Positions 11,830 through 22,316 of a DNA stretch of 64,000 nucleotides are shown one piece after another (the first letter of the stretch is position 1; each line of letters starts with the position of its first letter). Made by a program: the position numbers and the translations under genes. Location of the stretch: contig JAHBMJ010003129.1 of NCBI GenBank assembly GCA_018398765.1, positions 1 to 64,000 of the forward strand. Direction: 5' to 3'. The notes below the pieces were generated by a model. That model made no database searches. It saw only the letters and a program-made list of their open reading frames with translations, and was not told where the DNA came from. Origin of the DNA: Chromera velia. Its lineage: Eukaryota; Sar; Chromeraceae.

Positions 11830-14020
11830 TTTAAAGGACGGCATACCCTCGGGGGTGCTAAGAATAATCAAGAAGTGTCGGAATGCAGTCAATCTCTACA
11901 CCTATCTCTTTTCTGTCTTAGCAAGATACACATGGTGGTCAAAAGGCTAGAACGACTTTCCAATCGCTCCGGTCCCAAAGCCGGGAAAGATGCAGGCTCT
12001 TCTGGGGGCGTGAAGACTCATACACTTGAAGTCTGCAATAGCAAAGTGTGGGGAACTGGTGATGAGGGGGGTAAGTGAGGAAGAAAGGATACACATGGAC
12101 TCTGCCACACCTTAAAGTTTTTAGTTTATATATAAGAAGGGATCAGGTACGCTCGACACAATTTTTCTTTTATTAAATAATAGTGCTTGTGCTTTTGTGC
12201 TTTTTATTGCTTTTTTGGATTTTACGAGGGCGTTTGATGAAGTGAAACACGAAAAGCTGTACAGACAGCTGAAGAAAAACAAGTTATCAGACTAGATGGC
12301 TGATTGAATTGTGGAGTCAGACCCCGGGTAAGAGACATCAGGGTGAGAGTGAAAAGAACGGACTGGTGGTGGAGAGAAAGGAAAGGATGGAAGTAGGGGG
12401 GTCCGATAGGGCCTGTCATTTATTCTATGTACACCAACGATATGCCTGCTAAAATAAGAAGGAGAACAGACAGAGAAGTGGAGGGAGACAGACGACAGGC
12501 AGGAGAGATAAAGGCAAAGGTGGGTCTGCAGGGACGCACAGTGGACTTTGACGTAGGTCTATATACAGATGACGCGTTTCTTGAGTCAAAGGAGGAAAAG
12601 GGTTTTAAGGCACTGCTGAAGGGAGCAGAAGGCTACATAGAAAACATAGAAGTTCCTCTTTCAACCAAGTTAAGATGGATGTTCTTCATGTGGGGGGAGG
12701 GGAGAGACCGGGAAAGAAGGAAGACATATGAGTGTAGTTTGGCCGGAGTGGAACTGAAAAGGGTATCTGAATACCCATACCTGGGCCTCTTGATAACAGA
12801 CGACTGTTCGATAGAAAAGATGATGAATGAAAGATATACAAAGATAGAAAGAGCTTTCTACTTTCTAAAAGCAAAGATAGCAGTCGCAGGTAAGCTGTCT
12901 TCAAGTGTTTGTTTTGAGTGGTTCAAACAGACAGTCAGAGCAGTTTGGCGATATGGGTATGAAATCCATAAGGGCACAAAAAAGAGTTTTGAGAAATTCA
13001 ACCAGTTACAGAGAAGGTTTGTGAGGGGGGTGTTGGGCATATGAGAAAAAGAAAGCATCGTATCAACACATTTAGAGGAGGGTCTTCTTCCGATTGAGCT
13101 GGAGGTAGCAGATCGGACGCTGACATGGAGGGCTGCTGTTCTGAAAAAAAAAAAGAGAATCTCATGTCTTCCATACGTTGGTTGATATAGTTCAGAGAGG
13201 AGTGGACAGCAGACTGAAGAGAAAGGAAATGCATCTGTATGAGTTCTTCCCCTACTTAGAAGAGAGTACAAAAGCACTGTATGATAGAGGTGAACACCCG
13301 TTTGAGATAAGAAGAGCACCAGCACAGGCAGGCCAACAGCCTTCTTTTGAGATAAGAGACAGAATAGTTAGATGGTTGAGAGAAAAAAACGTAGATGAGA
13401 TGGAAAAAAGAAAGAAGAAAGTGTTTAAGAGGCAGATAGAACAAACAATCAAGATAAAAAAGAGAGAAGAACAGGTACTAAGACTGAGTTAGTTCGAGGG
13501 GGTTTCAGGTTAGCACAGAGGGGTTCAGAATGGAAATCGCCTTCATTTGTGGTCTTTCCTTAAGAAAGAAAAGAATACAGAAAGAAACACTAGTGCACTC
13601 CGTGCATACATCAGAGAAGAAGATATTGGAAAAGCCCCCTCTTGCTACACTAAGCCGGTGCCCTGGTCAATACATAGAAGGAGAGCAGCATTCAGACTTG
13701 GAGAAAGAAGCTTCGCCGTCACAAAAGGAAGAGTGCCACAGAAAGGTGAACAGAGAGTGCCACTTGAGAAACAAATTTATCCATTCTATTTTGAGTTGCT
13801 TGGTCTTTCAGTCCTCGAGGATGAGGTTTACGTGCTCACAGAATGCCCAGTGCATGAATGGGAAAGGGAGGAATGCATTGGCTATCTGGTACAAGGGTGG
13901 ACAGACGAGAGAAACAAAAGAGCAAAGCATGTAAGAAAGTCAGAAGGGGATAGAAAAATCGATAAAATGCCTCTTACCTTTTGGTCAACAAAGCAGACTA
14001 CCATGTGGACACACTCATAA
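11830..14020 (+). pseudogene. LINE reverse transcriptase and C-terminal Cys/His region, broken
   Basis: Reverse-transcriptase blocks appear in shifting frames: FLKDGIPSG (about 11828), VPKPGKD (about 11970), LDFTRAFDEVKHEKL (about 12216-12260, the first catalytic Asp) and LYTDDAFLE (about 12561-12587, the YxDD box), followed by YLGLLITDD. A longer open stretch runs 12427-13044. Downstream, ECPVHEWEREE (about 13840-13870) looks like the Cys/His motif near the C-terminus of many LINEs. Several stops and frame changes lie between the blocks, so this copy cannot make a full protein. Confidence 0.78.
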
Positions 14021-14846
14021 AAAGAATCTTGATGAGATGAAGAGTATGGGGGAGATAAAAAGAGGAACTTAAGGATGCTTTTTGAGATATGACTGCTGAA
14101 CAGCTCACAGAAGTCCACGACAAAGAAGAGAAAGGGAAAGAAAAGAGAAAGCCGCATTCCAAGGTAGAAAATCTTATCGGTATGCTTTATCAGATAAAAA
14201 GAGCAAAAGAGACAGGCTCTGCACGTAGGTAAAGTAAGAGAGGATGCAAGAATAGGCAAGAGTAGGCATAAGGTCGCAAAAGTAATAGAGGATGCATACT
14301 ATCGCTCCACCCCTACTCTCTGTCACTCTGTCTTTCACTTGTATTTCGTCAGAGAAAATCAAGCATAACTTAATATTATCTGGGAACCGTAATTCAACTG
14401 CATCAATGTTTGTCGACAGTAGCAATGGTTTTGAAGTGTAAGGCAAGAAATTCATGTATCGTGATGAGATGTGTCATTGCATGTATGCATGCATGGTGTG
14501 GAGTAATATACATGAATATATGGTGCAAGGTGGACGTCAGATAACTGGCATACAGGTCTAGGGCTCCGGCCCCGAACACAATGTAATCCTGTAATCCTGT
14601 AATAACAGTATTTGTTGCCAACAATTTTAACTTATCTGAACAAAGTAAACTAAAAAGTTAAAGTTAAAACATCTTAAAGCAAACCATATATGCAACTTAT
14701 AAGTTTAAAAAAAATATATTTTTAGTATAATATACTATAATTATGGATATAAAACATGTATCAAATGAAACATTTTTTTTAATGACAATTTAATAAAAAT
14801 TGATTATTAATATGATTATGTAGCACTATATCCTAGACCATATTAC

Positions 14847-15673
14847 CAGGGTTGCTGATTTTTCCGGTGGTAAAGCAAGCTGATTACTGGTTAACCGGTA
14901 ATTAATGGTAGAGTGGCCAGCCACCGGTAAAAAGTTTCGTAAAGGCTGTAGAGATAAAGTATAATTCAAAACTATAGTTCAAAAAATCTATTTATGATAA
15001 TAAGCATTTTTTAAAGCATTTTGAATTATTTGTTCGTTCATTTGTATGGTCTAACTAGGTTTGATAGTCATTTACGCGTTGTAAATTAAGTTATCTATGG
15101 TTTAAGTGAGACACTAAAGGGCAGCCATGCTGTTTTAAATGATAAAACTGGAAAGACGGATTGCTATTGGCCTCAGTAGCATCTCAGTAGCGTGTTGACG
15201 ACCAAAAACGGTATACAATCGGCATAACTCCCCTCTATCAACACTCTTATGGGCCGCCACGCTATATTTATAGGCACCATGCAAGTGTGATGCAACAAAT
15301 CTGACAACCTCGAAGGTGAGCACGTCTTCTCAAAAGAGGTTTTCATATCTTAAGGCCAGGCCACCTGCTAGCTGCCTCTTTACCTCCGCAACGACTACCG
15401 CTTCCGGTTTATAGACCTCCGAACCAGGTAGACAAGCGCAGACAAACAACATATTTTTAAAAGAATCTTAACTCGATTCCTAAAAGTGCTAAAAACGTTG
15501 AAAGAAGTCTTTAAAACTAAAGAATAGGAGTTGCGCCGCAGGTGAAATTTTTTTTTGAAGCTTCATTTTCTCCTCATTTTTTTCCGGTAAAACTTAGGTA
15601 AACGGAGTCCATTCCCGGTAATCCGGTAATTACCGGTAGAGAGGGGTCATTACCGGACGAAAAAGCAACCCTG
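14847..15673. mobile_element. Non-autonomous hAT-like element with 8-bp target duplication
   Basis: An 827-base element that begins CAGGGTTGCT (14847) and ends AGCAACCCTG (15673), flanked by perfect 8-bp direct repeats CATATTAC (14839-14846 and 15674-15681). The CAGGG start and 8-bp duplication are hallmarks of the hAT superfamily. Subterminal GGTAATTACC and CCGGTAA motifs recur near both ends (14870-14935 and 15588-15660), probable transposase-binding repeats. No transposase frame is visible, so it is a non-autonomous copy. The perfect duplications suggest a fairly recent insertion. Confidence 0.9.
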
Positions 15674-15681
15674 CATATTAC

Positions 15682-16922
15682 TATGATATTAGACCATATC
15701 TAGCATTTCAATTGAATTTAATTCATGCATGAGTAGCAATGATAAGTGCATAGATGAATAAACATCTTGATACACACAAATATAACATATTTAGTGAAGG
15801 CTATTATTTATAAGCAATAAAATTAAATCTAAAGATGTGTTTAAGATGATTAGAAATGATTAGAAGCTGATTTTTAAGAAAATTAATTCAAATTATAGTA
15901 TAGTAATTTTAGCTGCTGCAAAAAAAGAAAAATAACTGTTATATAAACTAATTTTATCAGCAGCTTTACCTTGAGCTTGTATCCAGGCTTGATTATTATG
16001 ATAAGTTGAAATAATTCTTGAACTGAACCTATAGTTTTTAGCCTAGTTTTTGGCTAGATTTTTGGACGATGAGTTCATTCAGCGCTTTAATTTAAGGCAT
16101 ACAAGTCGATTGAAATCGCACAGAATGTACGATGAGAGCATGCACAACGAATTGAACGTCAAAAGCTAGGTCAAAAGAAACTTTTTGAAGGGGAGAGTAG
16201 ACCGCCCTTGCGGTCTACTGCAGCTCTTCTGAATCAATCACACATCAGCAGTCAGGACACGTAAAAAAAAGACGCGAGCAACTGCATGCACCTACATTCA
16301 CGCACATCAAAATGCACCGACAGCCAACCGTCTTTTCTCATCGAGTCGCGCTTTCATTCATGCAGATTCAAAGTTGCTCGGAAGGAGCACAAGAATAGAG
16401 TGAGACTGCACAACAAAACGCACGATGCACAGCGCCCTCGTGCACTGTTCAATGGAGCTATCATGATTGATCGCAGCAGAGAGAGAAGGGAAGGAAGAAA
16501 GAGAAGAAGCGAATGGTTCATTTACTTATTCGTTCACTCACTCCAATCAACACGAAAGAAATCATTCATGCACCTGTGAAAGAAGTGTAAACTCCCACAG
16601 GCGTGTGTCGGCATTTTTCGAGAACGAACACAATTCACGAGGTACGTGCATGCATGCAACTATCGACATTTTGGCCCTTTCGATCGGCCTCTCTGTACAA
16701 TCATTCATTGGTCTCATCGAATATTAATCGTATGTTTTTTTTTCAATCCGATTTTCCTCCCATATCGGGAGCAGTCGAATGAGAAAAAAGAAAGAAGACA
16801 GAAAGGAAGGATTCAGCTTCCCGTTTGAAAGCTCCTCCTCCCTTCCGACTCCTTTCTGATGACAATGTTAAATTCTTCTTCTCCTCTTTTTTTTTTTTCC
16901 TCGCATATTGCTCTTCCTTCCC
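15682..16922. other. Intergenic, AT-rich then mixed, no gene seen
   Basis: The first 450 bases are AT-rich without coding potential. The stretch 16270-16830 has short open frames without domain features. A 10-bp perfect stem-loop lies at 16196-16219 and is listed separately. Confidence 0.6.
16196..16219. other. Perfect 10-bp stem-loop
   Basis: AGTAGACCGC, loop CCTT, GCGGTCTACT. It lies about 700 bases beyond the stop codon of the proton ATPase gene. It could be an RNA structure near the 3' end of that transcript or a relic of a palindromic element; the sequence alone does not decide. Confidence 0.5.
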
Positions 16923-19900
16923 TCACTCATTCCATTGAGGCAGAATAATTTGATTTCTCTCCAATGCACTCACAATCCTTTCCAAACTGCCCTCCAACCC
17001 CCCAATCCGAGCAGACAACTCATGAAGCTGTCTGCTGTTTCCCTCAACCACACTCTCCAAACCCCCGTGTCTGAAACTTTGATCGTGCTCATGTCTCGAG
17101 GCACGGCCAGGAGACCCCCCAGCCCAAAAGGACGTGCCGAGACCCCCTGCAGGACCAAACGACTGGGACGAGGAAGCGAGACGCTCCACATCCAGACGCT
17201 GGTCAGAAATCTGTCTCGACAGTCTGCGCACTGCACGCGCTTCTCTTGCTGCTGCACTCTTTCTCCAGCTCCACTTGTGGCTGTTGTCCTCGTCATCTCC
17301 CACAAGTTCCTCGTCCTTTCCAACTGACACCCCACGTCCCTCCTCTTTCTCCCGTCTCTGTGCAATGGCACGACGACGCTCTCTACGGGCAAGGGCCTCG
17401 TCGTCGCGAGTCCCCCCCCTTCTTTTGTGCGGAAACAAAGCGAAGTAGCCGCTGTATGCTGCCCATTTGAGCATATCAACAAACAAAAACTGCACAACGG
17501 AGAAAGCCCAGACAACGCCCGCATGAGCCCAACTGCACCCCTCCATTTCCACCCCGCCACCCAACTTCAGCCCACGCGGCCAGTACACAGCAACCATCGT
17601 AGAGAGCAAAAGGGCAACCACCATCATGCCTGCGACAAGCAACGCAGGGCGCTCCGCTCCCTTTCCATCGAATGCAGCGAAGACCTTCTGCGTGCGTGCT
17701 GCGAGGAAGTTGAGCTGCAGGCCAATCGAAATGTTCAGGTACACCGCGGCAACGACCTGCCCGCTGCTCAGGGAGGAGAGCCCAAACAGATGCCACCCTG
17801 CACAGAAAGGACAAGGAACAGAGGAGAAAGATGAATGGTTCATGGGGAAATAGAAGCCGAACGAAGTGAGAGAAAAGAACAAAAAAGGCCCAATCTGGAG
17901 ATCTGGAGGGCACACGCCAACATGAAAACAACTGCTGGTTCTCTCTCTGTACTGTACTATCCAAACGAAATATGAGAAAACAGGTGAGAGAGAGATCGGC
18001 ATAGACTGACAGTCAGCAAAGTGGGGCGCCGCCAAATACAGAAGCACCAGCGAGCAGGCGCTGGAGATGGTTCCCACAGTGAACGCTGCCACGCAGACCA
18101 TGGGCATATCCCAGATCAGGGGTGTGGGGGAGGAAGGCACTCTGTCTCTAGATGAGGTCATCAGAGTGAAGTCGTTGATGATCGACAGCAAGATCAGGAC
18201 CCAGGCAGGCATGAGGAAACGGAAGCCCACGAGGGCGAAGAAGAAGAACATCAGAATCAGAACTGAAGACGCGATACGGTAGCTGCACACACACACACAC
18301 ACACACACAGAGAGAGGGAAAAAGAAAATGTCAGGAAGGCAACCAGAGATCGGTATGCATACAGACGACTGAAGAAAAACCAAACAATAACCCTCAATGC
18401 GCAGAAACGGAAAAGAAAACAGGCTCCAAGAGGGCAGAAGGACAACTTTTGTCTTCTTTGATGCAATTGCTTCTTCATGTCACTCCACACAGCAGAGATA
18501 GAGCAAAGAGAGACAGAGAGAGGGTTGCAAACTCAACTCACATAATGTATTCCTCGACTCTTCTGAAGATCTGTCGGGACAGTTTCATTGCCGTCACAAT
18601 CGTAGACAAGCCCGGGGCCATCAGAACAATGTCCGCGGCCGCCTTTGCAGCCTCTGTAGCACCCGCAACCGCAACACCGACGGTCGCAAGCTTGAGGGCG
18701 GGTGCGTCATTCACTCCATCCCCTGTCATTCCTACGTGTCTCCCAGTTGCTGCGATCGACTCGACGACTTTGAACTTATGCTCAGGATACACCCCCGCAA
18801 ACCCGTCACTCGACAAACAGAGTTCAGACAGAGAAATCACTCTGCCATCCCCAGTCGGAACCTTCGCGTTGACATCCCCCCCCGGCAAGGCCTTCCACAC
18901 TTCGTTGCCCAAAATGTTGGTTCCCATGTCAAGACGACGGGCGGTCTCAATGGCAATCGCCAACTGATCGCCTGTCACCATCTTCACATCTACCCCAAGT
19001 CCGATGGCCTGTCTGATGGTCTCTGCTGTGTCATCTCGGGGAGGATCAAGGAGCGAGATGTACCCTGCGAGCTTCCAAGGGAGGCTGTCAGGGGAGAGCG
19101 CGGTCTCTTCAAGAACCTTGGGGTCAGTCATGGGATCTCTGGAGGGCTCTGGGAGGGTCTGGACACACACGCCCAGAGTTCTCAGACCTCTAACGGCCTT
19201 GGAGGTGATGACGTCATCGAGTCTCTCCAACTCTTTCTGCTTGACGTCTCCCTTCAGAGATGCAACGACCATATCTCTGACGACATGAGGGGCTCCCTTG
19301 CAGATGCGCAGAAGGGAACCGTCGGGACCCTTCACGACGGCCATCGAGCGTTTGTCTACGGGGTTGAATGGGGTGAACTTCACGCTTTTGTAACTCTCTC
19401 TTGCATCTGCCCCTTCCCCCTCTGCTGCTGCCTCGTTGATGGCTTTGTCAATGGGTTCCGGGTGCTCAACGACAGAAGCCAGACTCGCAAGGAGAAGGAG
19501 ACGGTCGGCTGAGACTCCCGTCTCGCACACGAGCTCCTTTCTGTCGAGACTCAATTCGTTCTTCGTCAAAGTGCCCGTCTTGTCACTGCATTTACTCATT
19601 GGATCAGGCACAAGGGAGGGAGGGAGGAGACGCCATGAATGAACAGAGGGGGGAAAGCATGATGCCGCCAAATGAGCTCAGAAAGTTGCAAAGAGAAACG
19701 GAGAGCAAGACAGACACAATCAGGGAGAGGAAAGCTCCGGTAGAAAGCAAAGAGAAAAAAAAACACAGAGAAGATGCGAGAAGCGCACTCCCTCCAACCC
19801 CCCACTTTCTCTAATCTTACCTGCAGAGCACTTCAAGGCCAGCCATCTCCTCAATGGCAGACAGTCGAGTGACGACGGCCTTCTCTTTTGCAAGGATCGT

Positions 19901-21263
19901 TGCACCTACAGCGAGCACGGTTGTGGTGACCACCGGCATGGCTGCAGGCACGATTGCTGCCAGCACGACGAGTGCCAGCTTCAGGGAGAGGAACACCTGA
20001 GCGACAGACGGCTTTGTGGTCTCAAAGAAGAGGTCGGCAAGGAACAGAGCCAAGCAGAACACAGCACCAACAACGGTGATCACCCTGCAGATACAGAGCA
20101 GAGGCAAAAACAAATGTGAGAAACGATCATGCCAGAGTTAGGAGAACGACAAGGGAATCCGGCAAGAGGAGAGTAGGTAAGGGCGCATGCAGAAAAAAAG
20201 ACAACAAATGACTCACAGGGAAAGAGAGGACACGCGCCAGAGAAGCAAATGAGAACCCGACCCTTCCGAGTGCAAAACCAAACCAACTAAACCTCCGACT
20301 CACTTGGCAGTCAGGTAGAGGACGGAACGGAGATGTCCCACCCCTTTTTCTGCATCCCCGAGGAGCCCCACAGTCTTCCCAAAGAAACTGTTCGCACCCG
20401 TGTTCGTCACCCTCATCCTCAGTTCACCCCTCAGCACCACTGCACCAGAGAGGCACTCATCTCCAGGCCATTTGGTCACAGCCAGAGATTCGCCTGTCAG
20501 AGAGGACTCATCAACAGACAGGGGCTCATCCTGAGGATTCCCAATCAGCTTTCCGTCTGCTGGAATCACGGTGCCTCCCTTCAGGGCAACCACATCACCT
20601 GGCACCAGCAGACGGACTTTCAAAGTCTCCCACTGCCCGTTTCGTTTCACGTTGGCAGTCGGAGCAGACAAATCTTCCACAACCTTCATCGCATTCTTGG
20701 CGTTGCGATCTCCAAAGAAATCACAGTACACCACCAGGTTGATCAGGAACACAAGCAGACCGAAAGTGATCCAATCGCGCCTGCCGGAGGGCTCAGGAAC
20801 AGCTGCCGCGAAAACGGCAGTCACTCCCAAAATCACGGGGGTCAACTGAGCGTAGCGCTTCAGAATCTGGAGCCACACAGGCTCAGACTTTGCAGTGACT
20901 TCGTTGTACCCAAACTTTTCTCGGAGCTTCTCCACCTGCACGTCCGTCAATCCAGAGTCATCACTCCCCCCTTCCGCCGGAGCTTCAGGAGGATGGGAAC
21001 TCTCGTAGAGGCCCTCTTCGGTGTCAGCACCGATTTCACTGCAAGCAGAAAAGAAGGAAAGGGGGGGAGTGATGAACAGTGAAAACACAACAAACAGAAG
21101 GAGACGGCATTGAAGTCTTTCAAATCCTTCATGAATACAACTTCCATGGACACAGTACCTACCTGACGGAATGTAGGTTGCTTTGACCAGCAGCCGGGTG
21201 GAAGGACAGGGAAACGTCATGGACAGCCCCAGTCACCATTTTGTCTTCTCTGTCTTTGGTCAT
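16923..21263 (-). CDS. P3A-type plasma-membrane H+-transporting ATPase
   Basis: Pumps protons out across the plasma membrane at the cost of ATP. Six exons join in frame: 21263-21163, 21038-20304, 20084-19821, 19585-18542, 18282-18011 and 17797-16923, giving about 1096 residues, slightly longer than the usual 900-1000. Visible motifs in order: the actuator-domain [11 protein letters not shown], the M4 segment [11 protein letters not shown], the phosphorylation site [12 protein letters not shown] (split by an intron at the Cys-Ser), KGAPH, the DPPRDDT hinge, MVTGDQ and [12 protein letters not shown]. Membrane helices M5-M10 follow, including [12 protein letters not shown]. The last 190 residues form an unusually long hydrophilic tail with a basic [14 protein letters not shown] stretch and a terminal coiled-coil-like [19 protein letters not shown], a likely autoinhibitory region by analogy with plant and fungal pumps. 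The start at 21263 is the first Met of exon 1; further upstream exons cannot be excluded. Donors are GTAGGT, GTGAGT, GTAAGA, GTGAGT and GTCAGT. Confidence 0.93.
18283..18312. repeat. (AC)n tract abutting a splice acceptor
   Basis: On the sense (reverse) strand this reads CTCTCT then GTGTGT... and ends in GCAG directly at exon 18282. The dinucleotide repeat replaces the usual polypyrimidine tract. Confidence 0.85.
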
Positions 21264-22316
21264 ATTGCACGACCGAGTGAGAAAGATGCAGATTGGCAGA
21301 AAGTTGAACTTTGCAAGGAAGAAGCTGGTGATCTGAAAAGATCCCGATCGAAAGAAAGTCGAGAATCGCAAAAACGCGCTCAGCGCTCAAGTCACAGGGC
21401 AAACGTGCCAGTAGAGTGTTCACGAACGTTGCTAGTCGCTTTGCTCTTTGCGCTTGTCGGAATGAATGGGTTTGTTGGAAAGTGTCAGGGACTGTACAGA
21501 GCTTTCAGGAAGTGACTCAGTGACTGACCTGCCTCGCTCGCGCTCTTTCGTGAGTCTTTTTCTATTCTTTTTTTCGTTCCACCCCTGACAGCACGCTCTT
21601 AAAGCGAAGTCTTTTTTTGCTGCGCGGGCTTCCTTTCAAAACTCACTGAAAAACCCAAAAAAAAAAGAAATTAAAGCAAAAAACTCTATAATTTTGTCTT
21701 GAATTTGGCACTCAAAAACTCATTTTGCGTCGATCGCGCGCGTCTAGCTCGCGGGCCCGGCCGGCGGCCCCGCGGCCACTCGTCACTCGAGAGAATGGCT
21801 CCAGGAATTTAGCGTTTGGAACGATTCAACAAAACCGGTGATCGTCACGTACGGATGATTTAATTTTTTTTCAATGATTCAATCATTGATTGGGACGTGC
21901 TATGCATCCCCGAACCGTCAGAGCCCCGAAATCATTGATTCAATGATTCAATCATTAATTAAGAGAGTTCCTGTGATCGAAGGCAGCCGGCTTAAGAACA
22001 GCGGCGGCGCCGCGGGGGCCGACGTGCCCATTTACCCCGCCAAAAAATTGTCAAGTCTCGACTTTTGAAGGATGTCAGGGGCGACTAATGGGTCATGCAC
22101 ACCGATACGAGTCTGCATATGAGTCAACAATTAATGCATGCATGATACAGCGTCACTGGAAAGAAATGCACACGATGAAAAGGACAGCTGACAATATACA
22201 TACAAACAGTACACTCCCAGATCAACCATTATACAGTACACCCAGATCAACCATTATTATATTCCCATTCGAAAACTTGTGAGCAGACAGACGGGGTCTG
22301 ACGTGGGTTCGCAACC
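21264..22316. promoter_or_regulatory. Divergent intergenic region with two GC-rich islands and TGATTCA palindromes
   Basis: Spacer between the ATPase (reverse) and the membrane-protein gene (forward). GC-rich blocks lie at 21730-21778 (GGGCCCGGCCGGCGGCC) and 21981-22041 (GCGGCGGCGCCGCGGGGG). Between them are two clusters of AATGATT/AATCATT inverted motifs, at 21872-21891 and 21931-21960. A 26-base tandem duplication (ACAGTACAC...CCATTAT) lies at 22206-22257. No gene is supported. Promoter function is inferred from the divergent position and from similar islands elsewhere in the window. Confidence 0.45.

Larger units (their letters stand above)
10240..14604 (+). mobile_element. Degenerate non-LTR retrotransposon (LINE)
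   Basis: A strongly A/purine-rich forward-strand element with the order endonuclease, charged linker, reverse transcriptase, Cys/His end. The 5' part of the endonuclease is missing, so the copy is 5'-truncated. The 3' end is taken at a tandem TGTAATCC tail (about 14582-14604), typical of short 3' repeats in many LINEs. No target duplication was found. The region 14030-14580 looks like 3' untranslated sequence. Confidence 0.8.

Noticed and set aside
18736-19512. 258-residue forward open frame
   Set aside because: Antisense shadow of the proton ATPase exon 19585-18542.
20333-21082. 249-residue forward open frame
   Set aside because: Antisense shadow of ATPase exon 2, which carries the actuator-domain motif.
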